Shown here: positions 63,777 through 64,000 of the stretch, in pieces
Numbering within the stretch: the stretch's first letter is position 1
Layout of the letters: every line of letters starts with the position of its first letter
NCBI GenBank assembly: GCA_965220425.1
Contig: OZ244830.1
Location: 2,542,001 to 2,606,000 of the forward strand
Direction of reading: 5' to 3'
Source: Azophilus sp965220425
GTDB lineage: Bacteria > Pseudomonadota > Gammaproteobacteria > Pseudomonadales > Azotimanducaceae
Length of the DNA: 64,000 bases
Made by a program: the position numbers and the translations under genes
Notes under the pieces: model-generated
What the model was told of the DNA's origin: nothing
The model's database searches: none
What the model saw: the letters and a program-made list of their open reading frames with translations, nothing else

Positions 63777-63904
63777 CCGGTGTGGATCGGCGACAGAATC
63801 ATCGTCGAGCCGATACCAACAGGAAACCGGCCCGGCCCGTGGGGCAAATCGCCCAACGGCCATCTCCGCGGTTCCGCGTTGTTTCGCTACAATGGGTCAT
63901 CGAT

Positions 63905-63979
63905 GCGAGCGTCGTATGGTCATTATCGCCCCGGCTGCCCTGGTCAGGGTCCAGGGTTCGACTACCGTCGCCCGCTCCA
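63905..63979 (+). pseudogene. tRNA-Gly(CCC)-like sequence, degenerate
   Basis: 75 nt including TCCA at the end. Acceptor ends GCGAGCG/CGCCCGC pair at 6 of 7; the 5' GCGTCGTAT and the 3' GTCGCCCGCTCCA match bacterial tRNA-Gly(CCC/UCC). The anticodon arm has a mismatch, the base before the CCC anticodon is G in place of the invariant U33, and the T-loop has an extra base (GGTTCGACTACC). These faults suggest a tRNA pseudogene or an attachment remnant rather than a working tRNA. Confidence 0.55.
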
Positions 63980-64000
63980 CTGCGCACCGAATCTATATGG

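Noticed and set aside
63799..63987. A 62-codon minus-strand frame starting MRSGAGDGSRT
   Set aside because: Such sequences are typical antisense translations of tRNA 3' ends; here it lies over the tRNA-Gly-like sequence.

Overview
The window is a high-GC chromosomal segment of a gammaproteobacterium. The evidence is conserved gene order: queA-tgt-yajC-secD-secF, pepA-holC-valS with divergent lptF-lptG, iscR-iscS, ndk-rlmN-pilF-rodZ-hisS-yfgM-bamB-der, and xseA divergent from guaB-guaA. No taxonomic marker allows a finer placement. GTG and TTG starts are common and many neighbours overlap by 4 bp.

Region 1 (1-16.6 kb) is an accessory, catabolic stretch. It holds the end of a LigA-like and a complete LigB-like extradiol dioxygenase, a fumarylacetoacetase-family hydrolase, a CHMI-type isomerase, a malonyl-CoA-synthetase-like ligase, an alpha/beta hydrolase, a Baeyer-Villiger monooxygenase, an MFS protein and a full-length pyruvate carboxylase. 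It also carries debris: an IS1634-type transposase remnant, a SnoaL-like remnant, a cytochrome P450 tail, an M24-peptidase-like remnant and a HicB-like scrap. At 11.2-11.8 kb lies the most notable gene, a redoxin whose first active-site cysteine codon is an in-frame TGA (UxxC), followed by a perfect 7-bp stem with a G-initiated loop at SECIS distance. It is a probable selenoprotein.

Region 2 (16.6-34 kb) mixes housekeeping and lipid genes: an MFS transporter, an amidohydrolase lipoprotein, hisH-hisF, two REP-like double hairpins, a quinone oxidoreductase, two tiny membrane proteins (one apparently starting with ATT), valS-holC-pepA, lptFG, an RDD protein, a thiolase-like protein, a Tsx-like porin and an acyl-CoA ligase.

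Region 3 (34-41.2 kb) looks like a decayed genomic island beside tRNA-Leu(CAA). It has a broken P4-type integrase, an AbiE-type toxin-antitoxin pair, an RHH-PIN toxin-antitoxin pair, an NYN-domain protein with a zinc ribbon, a DUF4143 ATPase and a truncated phytanoyl-CoA dioxygenase. Several of its genes have inverted repeats at their 5' ends.

Region 4 (41.3-64 kb) is core genome: tRNA modification and Sec export, Fe-S regulation (iscR-iscS, separated by a 169-bp MITE-like palindrome), trmJ, suhB, ndk, rlmN, the rodZ-hisS-bamB-der cluster, an M23 peptidase, xseA and guaBA. It ends in a degenerate tRNA-Gly-like sequence just after guaA.
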